A DNA stretch of 64,000 nt. Source: Pelagibacteraceae bacterium (GTDB lineage Bacteria; Pseudomonadota; Alphaproteobacteria; Pelagibacterales; Pelagibacteraceae). The notes beneath the pieces are model-generated. The model did not search any database and was not told where the DNA came from. It saw only the letters and a list, made by a program, of their open reading frames with translations. This document shows, piece after piece, positions 23,088-33,532 of this stretch. The translations under genes were made by a program, and so were the position numbers. Numbering within the stretch: position 1 is the first letter of the stretch; every line of letters starts with the position of its first letter. The stretch is from assembly GCA_008638225.1 (NCBI GenBank), contig VTPP01000001.1:1-64000 (forward strand). The letters run 5' to 3'.

Positions 23088-25311
23088 GTTGAATTTTTTT
23101 TAAGTACTTATCAATTACTTTTTTTTCTCCCGATTCTTTAAAATTAATCAGCATTTTATTACCATCTATGTGAATAATTTTACCAAAGCCAAATGTATCA
23201 TGCGAAACACTTTGACCTATTTTGAAACTAGTAAGATTATTTGTATAATTAATTACCTTAACCTTTTCTTTTTCTTGCTGATATCTTTGCCAACCAGGGC
23301 TTTTTTTGCTTTGATTGAAAGATATATCTTGGCTAAATACAAAATCGTCATCTCTTGGTGAGTTAGTTTCATTTATCTTTAAGTATTTTTTGTCTAATTC
23401 ATCAACAAATCTAGATGGCATAGACGGCATCCAATCATTATTGTCATTTTTACCACTGCCAAAATATTTTCTGTTATTTGCAAAAGAGATAAATAACCTT
23501 TTTTTTGCTCTTGTAATTGCAACATAAGCTAATCTTCTTTCTTCCTGAACGGCGGTATCTCCTTTTTCTTCAATAGATTTTTGATGAGGAAACATCCCTT
23601 CTTCCCATCCAGGTAAAAATACACAATCAAACTCAAGACCTTTTGCTGCATGGATTGTCATTAGGTTTATTTTTTCACCCTCCCATTCCTCATCAATGGA
23701 AGTCTGAAGAGAAATGTTTTCCAAAAATTCTATCAAATTTGAATAATTTTTCATTGAGGCTCTAAGTTCTTTTAGGTTTTCTAGCCTAGAGTCCGCTTCT
23801 GGACTTTTTTCGTTCATTAACATTAGTGTATAGCCAGACTCGTCAAGCACTCTTTCCAGTAGTTGAACATGATCGAATTCTTTCGAAAGTTTTGTCCAGT
23901 GATTAATATTTTTGATAAGATTTTTTAAGCTATCTTTTGTCTTAGGTTTGAAATCATCTTCCTCAAGCATTTCAACCGCAGTATCAAATAAACTCTTATT
24001 TTTTAGTCTAGATAACTCATGAATTTTTTGTAAAGTCGTATCACCTATAGATCTCTTGGGTGTATTGATAATTCTTTCAAAAGCCAGGTCATCATTTTTT
24101 TGATTGATTAATCTTAAATAACAAAGAGCATCTTTTATTTCTGATCTTTCGTAAAATTTCATACCTCCAATAATTCGATAGGGTAATCCTATTCTAATAA
24201 AACGTTCTTCAAATTCTCTGGTTTGAAAAGCTGCCCGGACTAAAATCGCAATATTATTTAGTGATATTTTATTAATTAATTCTTTTTCTATAATATCAGA
24301 AATGCCTAATGCTTCATCTCTTCCATCACTATAGGAATTAACCCATACTTTATCTCCATCATCAAAATCAGACCAAATTTGCTTACCAAGTCGATCATCA
24401 TTTTTAGAAATTAAGGATGATGCAGAATTTAATATATTTTTTGTAGATCTATAGTTTTGTTCTAGCTTAACAGTTTTTGTTTTTGGATAATTTTTTTCAA
24501 AATCTAAAATATTTTTTACCTCGGCTCCTCTCCAGCTATAAATAGACTGATCATCGTCCCCAACCACGCAAATATTATTATGGTCATCAGTAACAAGATT
24601 AAGCCATAAATTTTGAATATAATTAGTGTCTTGAAACTCATCAACCAGGATATACTTAAAGTTATTTTTAAAAATTTTTTGAATCTCAGCAAAGTTTTTA
24701 AATATGGTTACACAATGCAAAATCAAATCACCAAAATCAACGCAATTCATAACCTTTAAGCGTTCTTGGTAAATTTTGTAAATCTTTAAAGCATTTTGTT
24801 TCATAGGTTCAGTGCTAGAAACTTTTATATCCTGAGGAAGTAATGCTTTATTTTTCCATTGATCTATTAAATAAGCTATAAATTTTGGAGGGTTGTGCTT
24901 AGAATCTATATTTTCTGCTGCAAGAATATTTTTAATTAATTTCAACTGATCAAGGGTATCCAAAATTGTAAAACTTGGTTTTAGCCCAACAGCTTCAGCA
25001 TATTTCCTTAAAATTTTATTACTTATAGAATGAAAAGTTCCCAACCATGGCACTGCAGTTGTAGTGTTATTAGTAAGTTTTGAAACTCTTTCGCGCATCT
25101 CGTTTGCTGCTTTGTTAGTAAAGGTCACACATAAGATTTGATTACCAAAGCATTTTTTGGTTGCTATTAAATGAGCAACTCTAGTTGTAAGAACCTTAGT
25201 CTTTCCGGAACCAGCACCAGCAAGAATTAGAAGTGGTCCTTGGTCATGAACAACAGCCTCTTTTTGTTGATTATTAAGGTTATTTAGATAGTTAGGGGCT
25301 GTTAGATTCAT
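23080..25311 (-). CDS. uvrD: UvrD/PcrA-family ATP-dependent DNA helicase
   Basis: A superfamily 1A 3'-5' helicase for excision and mismatch repair. In 743 residues the Q-motif LNNQQKEAV, Walker A AGAGSGKT (31-38), CVTFTNKAANEMRERV, DEFQDTN, VGDDDQSIYSWRGA, LEQNYRS and LMTIHAAKGLEFDCVFLPGWEEG motifs occur in order. A C-terminal tail with the Tudor-like KIGQSVSHDTFGFGKI segment, seen in UvrD/PcrA, ends the protein. It heads a two-gene minus-strand unit with pepP and is divergent from the AsmA-like gene (46-base spacer). PcrA and UvrD cannot be told apart here. Confidence 0.94.
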
Positions 25312-25357
25312 AATTAATAAATAAATTATTAAATATTAAATACAACAACAAAAAGAA

Positions 25358-26731
25358 ATGAAAAAAGATTTTTCAAAAATTAAATTTTTTTTAATAACTT
25401 TTTCAATTTTAGTCACATTGTTAGTTTTATTTTTTATTAGTCCTCTTTTTGTAAATTTGAATACACTTAAGAGCTCTATTGAATTGGAACTAAATTCTGC
25501 ATTTTCCACAAGTTCTTCGATAGAGGGAAATATTGTTTACTCTCTAAAGACAGGTCCTAAATTAAATATAGAAAATGTTGTTTTTAGCAAAAATAATGAC
25601 GAGGGTATGGATGGTAATATAAATCAAATTCAAATCCCAGTAAGTCCATTTGTTATTTTTCAAAAAAAATTAAATTTTATAAATATAAAAATTACTGACG
25701 GATCTTTATCTGTACATGAGGAAGTTGCAAAATTATTGACTACAAAAAATACGAATGGTTTTAAAAAATTAAATATTGAAAATGTAAGTATCAAAATATT
25801 TAACAAGCAGTCAGAAATTCAAATTGATAATAACGAGGGAATTGTTTTGTATAAAGATGAACAAGTATCAGATGCAAATATTTCGGGAATAATTGGTAAT
25901 TTTAATTACAACGTAAATTTAGATAGTAGCAAATTTAATTTTTCAATACCAAAAAAAAACTTTAATGTAGAGTATTTATTTAATAAAGATAAAAACTTTC
26001 CTTCCTTCGTGCAAATAAAATCTGCAAGTAACTTATTGTTTCCTGGTCTAAAAAATATTTATTTAAGATCTGATATTTCGGCAAATAAAGAAAAAATAGT
26101 TTTAGAAAATATAAAACTAACGTCATCAACTTATAACGGTGTTGGCCGTATAGAAATTGAATTACAGCCACGTATTTTTGTTAAAACAGATATGAGTTTT
26201 GGTAGAACAAATTTTACAAATATTTCCAGTTCAGAATTAGCTTCTTTTATAAATGATGATTTATTTGAATTGGCTTCTCAATTTAATGGTAGTTTTAATT
26301 TGCAGTTTAAGCACATTATAATGGATCAGAATTACTTTGATGACTTAAATCTTGACGTTAATTTTGAGTCTGGTGATATTGTTTTGAACAATATCGAATT
26401 TATTTCTGAAGATAATAATTTACAATTATCTGGACGAATATTTCAGGAAAGTAATGATAAGCTTATGTTTTTTAAAACAAAATTCAGAACAAATCAGTTA
26501 AAAAAATTATGCATCCAAGCTTGCAAATCCAAAGCAGAAACTAATCAATATTCGATGGTTTCCCAAGGAACTTTAGATATAAAAAAGTCAAAAATTTATT
26601 TAGATGAATTTTTTTCAAATAAAAAACACGATGCAGCTGAAATCAGCAATCTTAATCTAAACTTAAATGCGATGTTGGCTGGAAATTTAAAACAAACCTT
26701 TAGTTTAAAAAATTTTTTAAGTATTTATTAA
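25358..26731 (+). CDS. AsmA-family membrane-anchored protein
   Basis: The 457 residues have an N-terminal membrane anchor (about 9-30) followed by a long, repetitive beta-rich periplasmic region. The start, with anchor, LKSSIELELNSAF, then GPKLNIENVVFSKN and IQIPVSPFVIFQKKLNFINIKI, matches the AsmA N-terminal pattern. AsmA-type proteins are thought to help move lipids to the outer membrane or shape its biogenesis. It is shorter than E. coli AsmA (about 617) and has no obvious C-terminal anchor. It meets fumC tail to tail with no spacer. The specific substrate is unknown. Confidence 0.7.
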   Translation: MKKDFSKIKFFLITFSILVTLLVLFFISPLFVNLNTLKSSIELELNSAFSTSSSIEGNIVYSLKTGPKLNIENVVFSKNNDEGMDGNINQIQIPVSPFVIFQKKLNFINIKITDGSLSVHEEVAKLLTTKNTNGFKKLNIENVSIKIFNKQSEIQIDNNEGIVLYKDEQVSDANISGIIGNFNYNVNLDSSKFNFSIPKKNFNVEYLFNKDKNFPSFVQIKSASNLLFPGLKNIYLRSDISANKEKIVLENIKLTSSTYNGVGRIEIELQPRIFVKTDMSFGRTNFTNISSSELASFINDDLFELASQFNGSFNLQFKHIIMDQNYFDDLNLDVNFESGDIVLNNIEFISEDNNLQLSGRIFQESNDKLMFFKTKFRTNQLKKLCIQACKSKAETNQYSMVSQGTLDIKKSKIYLDEFFSNKKHDAAEISNLNLNLNAMLAGNLKQTFSLKNFLSIY

Positions 26732-28120
26732 TTATTTAGGGTGGGTCATTTTTCTTGGGTTCATGATCTGCATGTATTCTTTTTCATTTACTAACCCAGT
26801 TTTTAAAGTTTCTTCTTTTAAATTTGTTCCATTTTTATGTGCTGTTTTTGCAATTTTGCTGGCATTATCATATCCAATTCTTGGCGCTAGGGCAGTAACT
26901 AACATCAAGGACTCATTCAAGAGTTGTTCAATTCTTTTTTTATTTGGCTTGATACCTTTTACGCAAAAATTAACAAAACAATTTACAGAGTCAGCCATCA
27001 AATCAATTGACTGCAAAATATTGTAAGCAATTAATGGTTTAAACACATTTAATTCAAAGTGACCATGTGAACCAGCCATAGTAATACCGTTATGGTTACC
27101 AATTACTTTAACACAAACCATTGTAACAGCTTCACATTGTGTCGGATTAACTTTGCCAGGCATAATTGAAGATCCTGGTTCATTTTCAGGAAGTATTAAC
27201 TCTCCATAACCAGCTCTTGGCCCAGATCCTAAAAATCTAATATCATTAGCAATTTTCATTAGAGCAACTGCTGTTGTGTTTAAAGTTCCAGAAAAATTCA
27301 CAATTGAATCATGAGCAGCTAAAGCTTCAAATTTATTTTTAGCAGTATGGAATGGAAGTTTAGTAATCTTTTTAATTTCAGCAGCAATTTTTTTATCCCA
27401 ACCTTTTCTTGAATTAATCCCTGTTCCCACAGCAGTTCCACCTTGAGCCAATGGATATATTTCCATAAGAGCTTTTTTAATTCTTGTCAGAGATTTAGAA
27501 ATTTGCGTATGATAACCTGAAAATTCTTGACCCAACGTTAGTGGCGTTGCATCTTGTAAATGCGTTCTTCCTATTTTTACTATATTTTTAAATTCATCAG
27601 TTTTTTTTGCTAAAGCTCTCTCCAGTGAGGTTATAGCTGGAATTAATTTTTTTTGTGTCTCTATTGCAATTGCAATGTGCATTGCTGTTGGAAATGTATC
27701 ATTGGTAGATTGAGCTTTGTTGACGTGGTCATTTGGGTGAACTGGGTTTTTACTTCCCATCTTGCCTCCCAACATTTGTATTGCTCTATTCGCAATAACT
27801 TCATTAACATTCATGTTAGTTTGTGTACCGGAGCCCGTTTGCCAAACTTTAAGTGGAAAATGATCGTTATGTTTGCCTGCAATTACTTCATCCGAAGCTT
27901 TGATTATAGCTTTTGCGATTCTAGGATTAATATCTTTATATTTAGCATTCACAATTGCTGCAGCTTTTTTTACGATAGCAATGGCATGAATTAATTCTAT
28001 AGGAACATTGCTTTTTCCGATTTTAAAAAATTGAAGTGATCTTTGAGTGCCAGCACCCCAGTATTTATCGGCTGGTACTTTTATTTTTCCGAAGCTGTCT
28101 GATTCAATTCTTGATGCCAT
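26732..28120 (-). CDS. fumC: Fumarate hydratase class II
   Basis: This iron-independent fumarase interconverts fumarate and malate in the TCA cycle. The 462 residues contain [55 protein letters not shown] and the superfamily signature [17 protein letters not shown]. The length and [16 protein letters not shown]-terminus are standard. It is transcribed away from the SDR gene (47-base spacer), and its stop abuts the stop of the AsmA-like gene. Confidence 0.97.
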   Translation of the reverse strand: MASRIESDSFGKIKVPADKYWGAGTQRSLQFFKIGKSNVPIELIHAIAIVKKAAAIVNAKYKDINPRIAKAIIKASDEVIAGKHNDHFPLKVWQTGSGTQTNMNVNEVIANRAIQMLGGKMGSKNPVHPNDHVNKAQSTNDTFPTAMHIAIAIETQKKLIPAITSLERALAKKTDEFKNIVKIGRTHLQDATPLTLGQEFSGYHTQISKSLTRIKKALMEIYPLAQGGTAVGTGINSRKGWDKKIAAEIKKITKLPFHTAKNKFEALAAHDSIVNFSGTLNTTAVALMKIANDIRFLGSGPRAGYGELILPENEPGSSIMPGKVNPTQCEAVTMVCVKVIGNHNGITMAGSHGHFELNVFKPLIAYNILQSIDLMADSVNCFVNFCVKGIKPNKKRIEQLLNESLMLVTALAPRIGYDNASKIAKTAHKNGTNLKEETLKTGLVNEKEYMQIMNPRKMTHPK

Positions 28121-28167
28121 AAGCCTAATCTTGTAGCACTATATATAACATATTTTTAATAAATATT

Positions 28168-28917
28168 ATGAATGTTTTAATAGTAGGTGCGACTTTTGGG
28201 ATTGGATACGAACTAGCAAAAAAATATGCCCATTCTTGCAATCATTTGATTTTAATAGGTAGAACGGAGAAGAAACTTGAGGAAATAAAAATAGAATTTT
28301 CTAATTTAAAAGCCAAGATTATCACGGATAATATTGATGTAACAAATTCATCTCATTGCACAGAAAGAATAAACAACATTATTAAAGATTACCCTGTCAT
28401 TGATAAAGCTATTTACTGTTCAGGGTATTACGAGCCTCACAATACATTTGATATTAATATAGACCTTTTTAAGAAAACAATGGATGTTAATTTTATGGGA
28501 ATGATTAATGTTTTTTCAATATTGCTTCCGCACCTAAAAAAACAAAATCATGGCCATCTTGGCATTGTTGCATCTCTAGCTGGTTTTGGCGGTTTGCCAA
28601 ACTCTTCCTCCTACGGTCCCAGCAAAGCTGCCATGATGAATTATGCAGAATCTATTAAAATTGATTGCGATAAATATAACATCAAAGTTAGTATAATTAA
28701 TCCTGGTTTTGTTCAATCAAGACTTACAGAAAAAAATTCTTTTGACATGCCATTTTTAATGTCTTCAGAAAAAGCTGCTTCGATTATTTATAATGGATTA
28801 AAAAAAGAGAAATATGAAATTACTTTCCCCTTACCCATGAAGATATTATTTAAAACTTTAAAAGTTTTACCTAGATTTGTTTATTTTTGGATAGTTAAAA
28901 TAATTACAAAAGCTTAA
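28168..28917 (+). CDS. Short-chain dehydrogenase/reductase
   Basis: A classical SDR of 249 residues: nucleotide-binding VGATFGIG at about 6-13, a downstream YCSGYYE segment in the place of the NNAG motif, the catalytic Ser in IVASLAGF and the YxxxK pair in SSYGPSKAAMMNYAES. The NAG-type motif is unusual. A hydrophobic C-terminus (FKTLKVLPRFVYFWIVKII) hints at membrane association, as in some lipid-metabolising SDRs of the DltE/YbbO type. The substrate cannot be inferred. Its last 4 bases overlap the end of the small convergent gene on the other strand. Confidence 0.85.
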   Translation: MNVLIVGATFGIGYELAKKYAHSCNHLILIGRTEKKLEEIKIEFSNLKAKIITDNIDVTNSSHCTERINNIIKDYPVIDKAIYCSGYYEPHNTFDINIDLFKKTMDVNFMGMINVFSILLPHLKKQNHGHLGIVASLAGFGGLPNSSSYGPSKAAMMNYAESIKIDCDKYNIKVSIINPGFVQSRLTEKNSFDMPFLMSSEKAASIIYNGLKKEKYEITFPLPMKILFKTLKVLPRFVYFWIVKIITKA

Positions 28918-29054
28918 CCATTGTAAATAGCGACGTAGATCATGGCAAGGACCAGCGCATTGGCCAGTACAATTGCTGAAACAGTTTTTGAAAAAAATGT
29001 AGATTCTTTTTTTATCTCAATTGGATTAATTTTGACGGGTCTAATTAGTTTCAT
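28914..29054 (-). CDS. Small single-span membrane protein (46 aa), unknown function
   Basis: A 46-codon open reading frame with ATG at 29054. It is preceded by an excellent ribosome binding site, AAGGAG, 8 bases upstream. The predicted protein begins MKLIRPVKINPIEIKKES, a charged cytoplasmic segment, and then has one membrane span of about 22 residues from roughly residue 24 (VSAIVLANALVLAMIYVAIY). It lies 80 bases after metZ on the same strand, so it may be in the met operon or have its own promoter. I do not recognise the family. Confidence 0.7.
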   Translation of the reverse strand: MKLIRPVKINPIEIKKESTFFSKTVSAIVLANALVLAMIYVAIYNG

Positions 29055-29134
29055 GTTTTTATTCTCCTTATTAATAAATATTAATTAATATCTAAATAAG
29101 GCAGAGTAAGATTGAAATTGTGACTAATTCGAGA

Positions 29135-30307
29135 CTACTTCAATGCGTATAAAAGGTCTTCTTTAAGGTCGTTTACATCTTCAAGCCCAATAGATAGTCT
29201 AATTAAATTGGGAGTAATACCTAAGGATAATCTTGCTTCTTCACCAAGTATTTTGTGAGTTGTAGTTGTGGGGTGTGTAATCAAGGATTTGGCATCTCCT
29301 AGGTTATTTGAAATATCAAATATTTTTAATTTATTTATAAATTTAAATGCTTCCTTTTTTCCACCTTTAATTTTAAAGGCGATCATAGTTCCACCTGCGC
29401 TTTGTTGTTTTTTTGCTAGTAAATATTGTGAAAAAGATTTTAATCCAGGATAATAAACTTCTTCAATTTTTTTGTGTTTTTCTAAAAATTTTGAAATTTG
29501 TAATGCGTTATTAGATTGGGCAAGAACTCTAATTTTAATTGTCTCCAAACTTTTTAGCAAAATCCAGGCATTAAATGGGCTAATACAAGGACCGGTATGT
29601 CTTAAAAATGGTTTTAAAATATCTTCCTTAAATTTTTTTGTACTGCAGATAGCACCACCCATAGCTCTTCCTTGTCCATCTATATGCTTAGTTCCCGAAT
29701 AAATCACGATATCTGCTCCAAACTTAACAGGTTGCTGAAGTACTGGAGAGGCAAAAATATTGTCAACAATTGTTGTAATTTTATTTTTTTTAGCGATGGA
29801 ACAAACTTGCTTAATATCAATAATTTCTAAACATGGATTAGAAGGAGACTCGAAGAAAAATATTTTAGTATTATTTTTTATATTTTTTTTCCATTCATTA
29901 ATATTTGTTCCATCAACAAAAGTTACTTCAATACCAAACTTAGGCAGAATATCATTCAGTATGTATCTACAAGATCCAAAAAGTGCCGAAGCAGAGACTA
30001 CGTGATCTCCAGCTTGTAGTTGACACATCATGGATCCAAATACTGCTGCCATTCCGCTAGCAGTAGCAAAACAAGCTTCCGATCCATCTAACAAAGCCAA
30101 TCTTTGTTCAAACATTTCAATAGTTGGGTTAGCGTACCTAGTGTATTGAAATCCAGATTTTTCACCTTTGAAGATTGCTTCTGCCTGTTCAGCAGAATCG
30201 TAGACAAATCCAGAATTAATGAAAATTGCCTCTGAGGTTTCGTTAAAGTTAGATCTAGTTAGGCCGCCCCTAACTAGATTGGTATCTAACTTAAATTTTT
30301 TATTCAA
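29135..30307 (-). CDS. metZ: O-succinylhomoserine sulfhydrylase MetZ
   Basis: This PLP enzyme makes homocysteine directly from an O-acylhomoserine and sulfide. The 390 residues show the Cys/Met-metabolism family patterns YTRYANPTIEMFEQRLALLDG, ATASGMAAV, FFESPSNPC, VDNIFASPVLQQP and the PLP-lysine motif YSGTKHIDGQGRAMGG, a form typical of MetZ. It directly follows metE with no gap, as the last biosynthetic gene of a SAM-II-controlled metF-metE-metZ operon. O-acetylhomoserine as substrate cannot be excluded. Confidence 0.92.
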   Translation of the reverse strand: MNKKFKLDTNLVRGGLTRSNFNETSEAIFINSGFVYDSAEQAEAIFKGEKSGFQYTRYANPTIEMFEQRLALLDGSEACFATASGMAAVFGSMMCQLQAGDHVVSASALFGSCRYILNDILPKFGIEVTFVDGTNINEWKKNIKNNTKIFFFESPSNPCLEIIDIKQVCSIAKKNKITTIVDNIFASPVLQQPVKFGADIVIYSGTKHIDGQGRAMGGAICSTKKFKEDILKPFLRHTGPCISPFNAWILLKSLETIKIRVLAQSNNALQISKFLEKHKKIEEVYYPGLKSFSQYLLAKKQQSAGGTMIAFKIKGGKKEAFKFINKLKIFDISNNLGDAKSLITHPTTTTHKILGEEARLSLGITPNLIRLSIGLEDVNDLKEDLLYALK

Positions 30308-32566
30308 TTAATTTGCCCTCAATTCCTTAGCTGCATTAACCATTTTAGTTAAAGCATCAATTGTTTCTGGCCATCCTCTAGTTTTTAATCCACAATCTGG
30401 ATTAACCCATATTCTGCTAGGATCAATTAACTTAGATGCTTTTTGAATTAATTCTTTCATTTCATTTTGCGAAGGAACACGTGGCGAATGAATGTCATAC
30501 ACACCTGGCCCAACTTCATTTGGATATTTAAATTTTTCAAATGTAGTTAATAATTCCATTCTAGATCTTGATGTCTCAATAGAAATAACATCAGCATCCA
30601 ATGCCGCAATTGAGTCTATGATATCTTCAAATTCAGCATAACACATATGTGTGTGAATTTGAGTTTCATCTTTAACGACTGCTGCAGATATTTTGAAGCA
30701 ATCAACAGACCAGTTTAAATATTCTTTCCAGTCTTTTTTCTTTAGCGGTAAGCCTTCTCGCAATGCAGGCTCGTCAATTTGTATCATTCGGATACCGTTT
30801 TTTTCCAAGTCTTCCACTTCATCACGAATAGCAAAACCTATTTCTTGAGCAGTAAATTTTCTAGGCTGATCGTCTCGAACAAAAGACCACTGTAAAATAG
30901 TAATTGGACCGGTTAACATTCCTTTTACAATTTGTTTAGTTTGTTCTTGGGCAAACTTAGACCAACGTACGGTCATTGGCTTTGGTCTAGAAACATTACC
31001 AAATATAATCGGTGGTTTTACACAACGAGAACCATAGCTCTGAACGAAACCACTAGAAGTAAATGTAAATCCTTTGAGCTGTTCTCCGAAGTATTCTACC
31101 ATGTCGTTACGTTCAAATTCCCCATGAACAATAACATCAATTCCAATTTCTTCTTGTTTTCGAATTGTCTCAATTGTTTTCTCTTCCAAAAACTTATCAT
31201 AGCTTTGTTCGTCGAGTTCACCTCGTTTAAATTTAGCTCTTGCCTGTCTGACATCAGTAGTTTGTGGGAAAGATCCGATAGTTGTTGTTGGGTATTTAGG
31301 TAAAGCAAATATATTCTTTTGCAGTTTAGCTCTATCTGCATATGTGGACTTTCTATCAACAATAGATTTATTAATCGTTTTAATTCTATTTTTGACAGCA
31401 TCATCATGAATTAGTTTTGAAGTTTTTCTATCTTCAACATCAGCAGCATTTTGTTTTAGCTCTGCTTCATGACTACCTTTATTGATAAAACATTTAATTA
31501 CATTAAGTTCCTGCAATTTTTGTTTAGCAAATGATAACCATCTTTTAATTTCAGCAGGAACTTTTTGTTCTAAAGCTAAATCGTAAGGTGAGTGTAATAA
31601 TGGACAAGAAGATGCGATAATAATATCTCCAGAAGTATGACTTTTAATAAAATCAATTTTTTCTTGTAAGTTAGCCTTCCATACATTTCTTCCGTCTACT
31701 AAACCAAGTGATAATTTTTTATTCGAGTTTTTTACATATTCTTTATTTTTAGTTCCACGAACTAAATCTAAATGAACAGCATCAACTGAACTTGCAAACA
31801 CTTCTTTTTTTATATCTTCATTAAGATCTTCAAAATAAGTAGTAAGTAATATTTTGCTTGATCCTGCAGAGTCTTTAAGTTGATTAAGAGTATTTTTAAT
31901 TTTAGAGACCACATTTGAATCTAAGTCCTTTACTAAAATAGGTTCATCAATTTGTATCCATTCAGCTCCAAGTTCAGAGAATTTTTTAATAATTTCTTTA
32001 TAAACAGGAAGAACTTTGTCCAATAAATCAATAGTGTTTATCCCATCAACACCTTTAGCCAATAATAGAAAAGTTAAAGGTCCTAAAATAATAGGCTTAG
32101 TATTAAATCCAGCTTTTTTAGCTTCTTCATATTCAGCAAATGGTTTGTGAGAACTTAATTTAAATGTTTGATCTTTAGATAATTCAGGAACTAAATAATG
32201 GTAATTTGTATCAAACCACTTAGTCATTTCTAATGCTGGAACATCTAACTCAGTTGTTTGTGAGCCACGTGCCATAGCAAAATAAGTTTTAAGATTTACC
32301 TGATTGCCATCCCATTTATATCTTCTTGGAACCGCTCCTAATAAGCAAATTGCATCTAATACCTGATCGTAAAAAGAAAAATCATTAGAGGAAATAAGAT
32401 CAACACCACAATCTTTTTGAGTTTGCCAGTTTTGTTTTCTTAAATCTTTAGCAACATTGTTAAGATCCTGCTCTGTGATGTCACCTTTCCAAAATTCTTC
32501 TAGTGCTTTTTTTAATTCTCTTTTAGGACCAATTCTTGGGTATCCAATAGATGCTATTTGTATCAT
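30308..32566 (-). CDS. metE: Cobalamin-independent methionine synthase MetE
   Basis: MetE transfers the methyl group of 5-methyltetrahydrofolate (polyglutamate) to homocysteine without B12. The 752 residues form two related barrels: the N-terminal half starts SIGYPRIGPKRELKKALE, the C-terminal half has TTIGSFPQT, HGEFERNDMVEYFGEQL, QIDEPALREGLPL and the zinc ligands in THMCYAEF and NPDCGLKTRGW. Length is normal. It overlaps metF by 4 bases and abuts metZ. B12-independent synthesis would spare cobalamin in a marine setting. Confidence 0.97.
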   Translation of the reverse strand: MIQIASIGYPRIGPKRELKKALEEFWKGDITEQDLNNVAKDLRKQNWQTQKDCGVDLISSNDFSFYDQVLDAICLLGAVPRRYKWDGNQVNLKTYFAMARGSQTTELDVPALEMTKWFDTNYHYLVPELSKDQTFKLSSHKPFAEYEEAKKAGFNTKPIILGPLTFLLLAKGVDGINTIDLLDKVLPVYKEIIKKFSELGAEWIQIDEPILVKDLDSNVVSKIKNTLNQLKDSAGSSKILLTTYFEDLNEDIKKEVFASSVDAVHLDLVRGTKNKEYVKNSNKKLSLGLVDGRNVWKANLQEKIDFIKSHTSGDIIIASSCPLLHSPYDLALEQKVPAEIKRWLSFAKQKLQELNVIKCFINKGSHEAELKQNAADVEDRKTSKLIHDDAVKNRIKTINKSIVDRKSTYADRAKLQKNIFALPKYPTTTIGSFPQTTDVRQARAKFKRGELDEQSYDKFLEEKTIETIRKQEEIGIDVIVHGEFERNDMVEYFGEQLKGFTFTSSGFVQSYGSRCVKPPIIFGNVSRPKPMTVRWSKFAQEQTKQIVKGMLTGPITILQWSFVRDDQPRKFTAQEIGFAIRDEVEDLEKNGIRMIQIDEPALREGLPLKKKDWKEYLNWSVDCFKISAAVVKDETQIHTHMCYAEFEDIIDSIAALDADVISIETSRSRMELLTTFEKFKYPNEVGPGVYDIHSPRVPSQNEMKELIQKASKLIDPSRIWVNPDCGLKTRGWPETIDALTKMVNAAKELRAN

Positions 32567-33459
32567 GTTCTAACTTCTCCTTTAGTTTGATTGATTTGAT
32601 TTGAACTTTTTTGCAGGGATAACAATCTTGAGCATACTGCAAAAGTTAATTCATATTTATTTAATGTATAAAAATGAAACTCATTTACTTCCTCTTTTTT
32701 TAATTCTTTTACCAAGTCACTTGCTAAACTTGCTCCAACAAATTGCTGAACTTCAGGAGTATCATCCAGGTTTGAAAATTCATTAGCTATCCAATCAGGA
32801 ATTGAGGCTCCACACATTGCACTAAAATTCTGAATTTTTTTAAAATTTGATATGGGCATAATTCCTGGAATAAGTTGAGCTTTGATACCTGCGTTTGTTA
32901 CCGTGTCTCGATATCTTAAAAAAATATCTTTATCGAAAAAATATTGTGTAATAATTTTATCAGCACCTGCATCAACTTTTCTTTTTAAGTTATCAATATC
33001 ATCTTGTTTATTTTTAGAGTCAGGATGTATCTCTGGATATCCACCAACGGCAATTTCAAAATTGGCAAGTTTTTTTAAACCAGCGACCATATCAGCAGCA
33101 TTGATATAACCAGTTGAGTGAGGATAATATTTTTTACCAGGCTCTCTTACATCACCTCGTAAAGCTACTATTTTTTTAACTCCTTTTTCAAACCAACCTA
33201 AAGCCAAATCATTAATTTCATCTTTGGACATATCTACACACGTTAAATGTCCTGCAACAGGAACGTGAGAATCTTTGTTAATTCTTTTTACAAATGAATC
33301 GCTTTTTAATCGCTCTCCACCTCCTGCACCAAAGGTAACTGAAAAAAACTGAGGATTAAAGTTTTCTAATTTTTTTATACTTTCCCAAGTTTTTTCCTCA
33401 GCAATAGGATCTTTTGCTGGAAAAAATTCAAAACTTAACTTTAATTCATTCTCGCTCAT
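32563..33459 (-). CDS. metF: 5,10-methylenetetrahydrofolate reductase MetF
   Basis: This FAD enzyme makes 5-methyltetrahydrofolate, the methyl donor for MetE. It has FEFFPAKDP near the N-terminus, SVTFGAGG, HLTCVDMS, LRGDVREPG, a GGYPEIHPDS motif and GADKIITQYFFD. The ATG at 33459 (protein MSENELKLSFEFF, 298 residues) is preferred; the frame is open to a TTG at 33504, but that TTG lies in the terminator tail and adds an unconserved extension. It is the first gene behind the SAM-II leader and overlaps metE by 4 bases. Confidence 0.94.
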   Translation of the reverse strand: MSENELKLSFEFFPAKDPIAEEKTWESIKKLENFNPQFFSVTFGAGGGERLKSDSFVKRINKDSHVPVAGHLTCVDMSKDEINDLALGWFEKGVKKIVALRGDVREPGKKYYPHSTGYINAADMVAGLKKLANFEIAVGGYPEIHPDSKNKQDDIDNLKRKVDAGADKIITQYFFDKDIFLRYRDTVTNAGIKAQLIPGIMPISNFKKIQNFSAMCGASIPDWIANEFSNLDDTPEVQQFVGASLASDLVKELKKEEVNEFHFYTLNKYELTFAVCSRLLSLQKSSNQINQTKGEVRT

Positions 33460-33502
33460 AATTTTTATGATCAATTTTTCGATAGTTTTTGTTGGAAATT
33501 CC

Positions 33503-33531
33503 AAAAAAAAACCACCGGCTAAAGCGGTGGT
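33503..33531 (-). terminator. Intrinsic terminator of the met leader (riboswitch expression platform)
   Basis: Read on the minus strand, ACCACCG (33531-33525) pairs with CGGTGGT (33517-33511) around a 7-base loop, and a run of eight or more T residues follows (33510-33503). It stands 44 bases before the metF start. The loop plus part of the stem (33526-33518) is perfectly complementary over 9 bases to 33546-33538 at the 3' edge of the aptamer, giving a competing antiterminator. Confidence 0.85.
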
Positions 33532-33532
33532 A

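Noticed and set aside
33460-33502. SAM-V aptamer in tandem with SAM-II, as reported in Pelagibacter
   Set aside because: Only 43 bases lie between the terminator T-run and metF, and no SAM-II/V-like CTGATTTA or AGCTAAA core was seen there.
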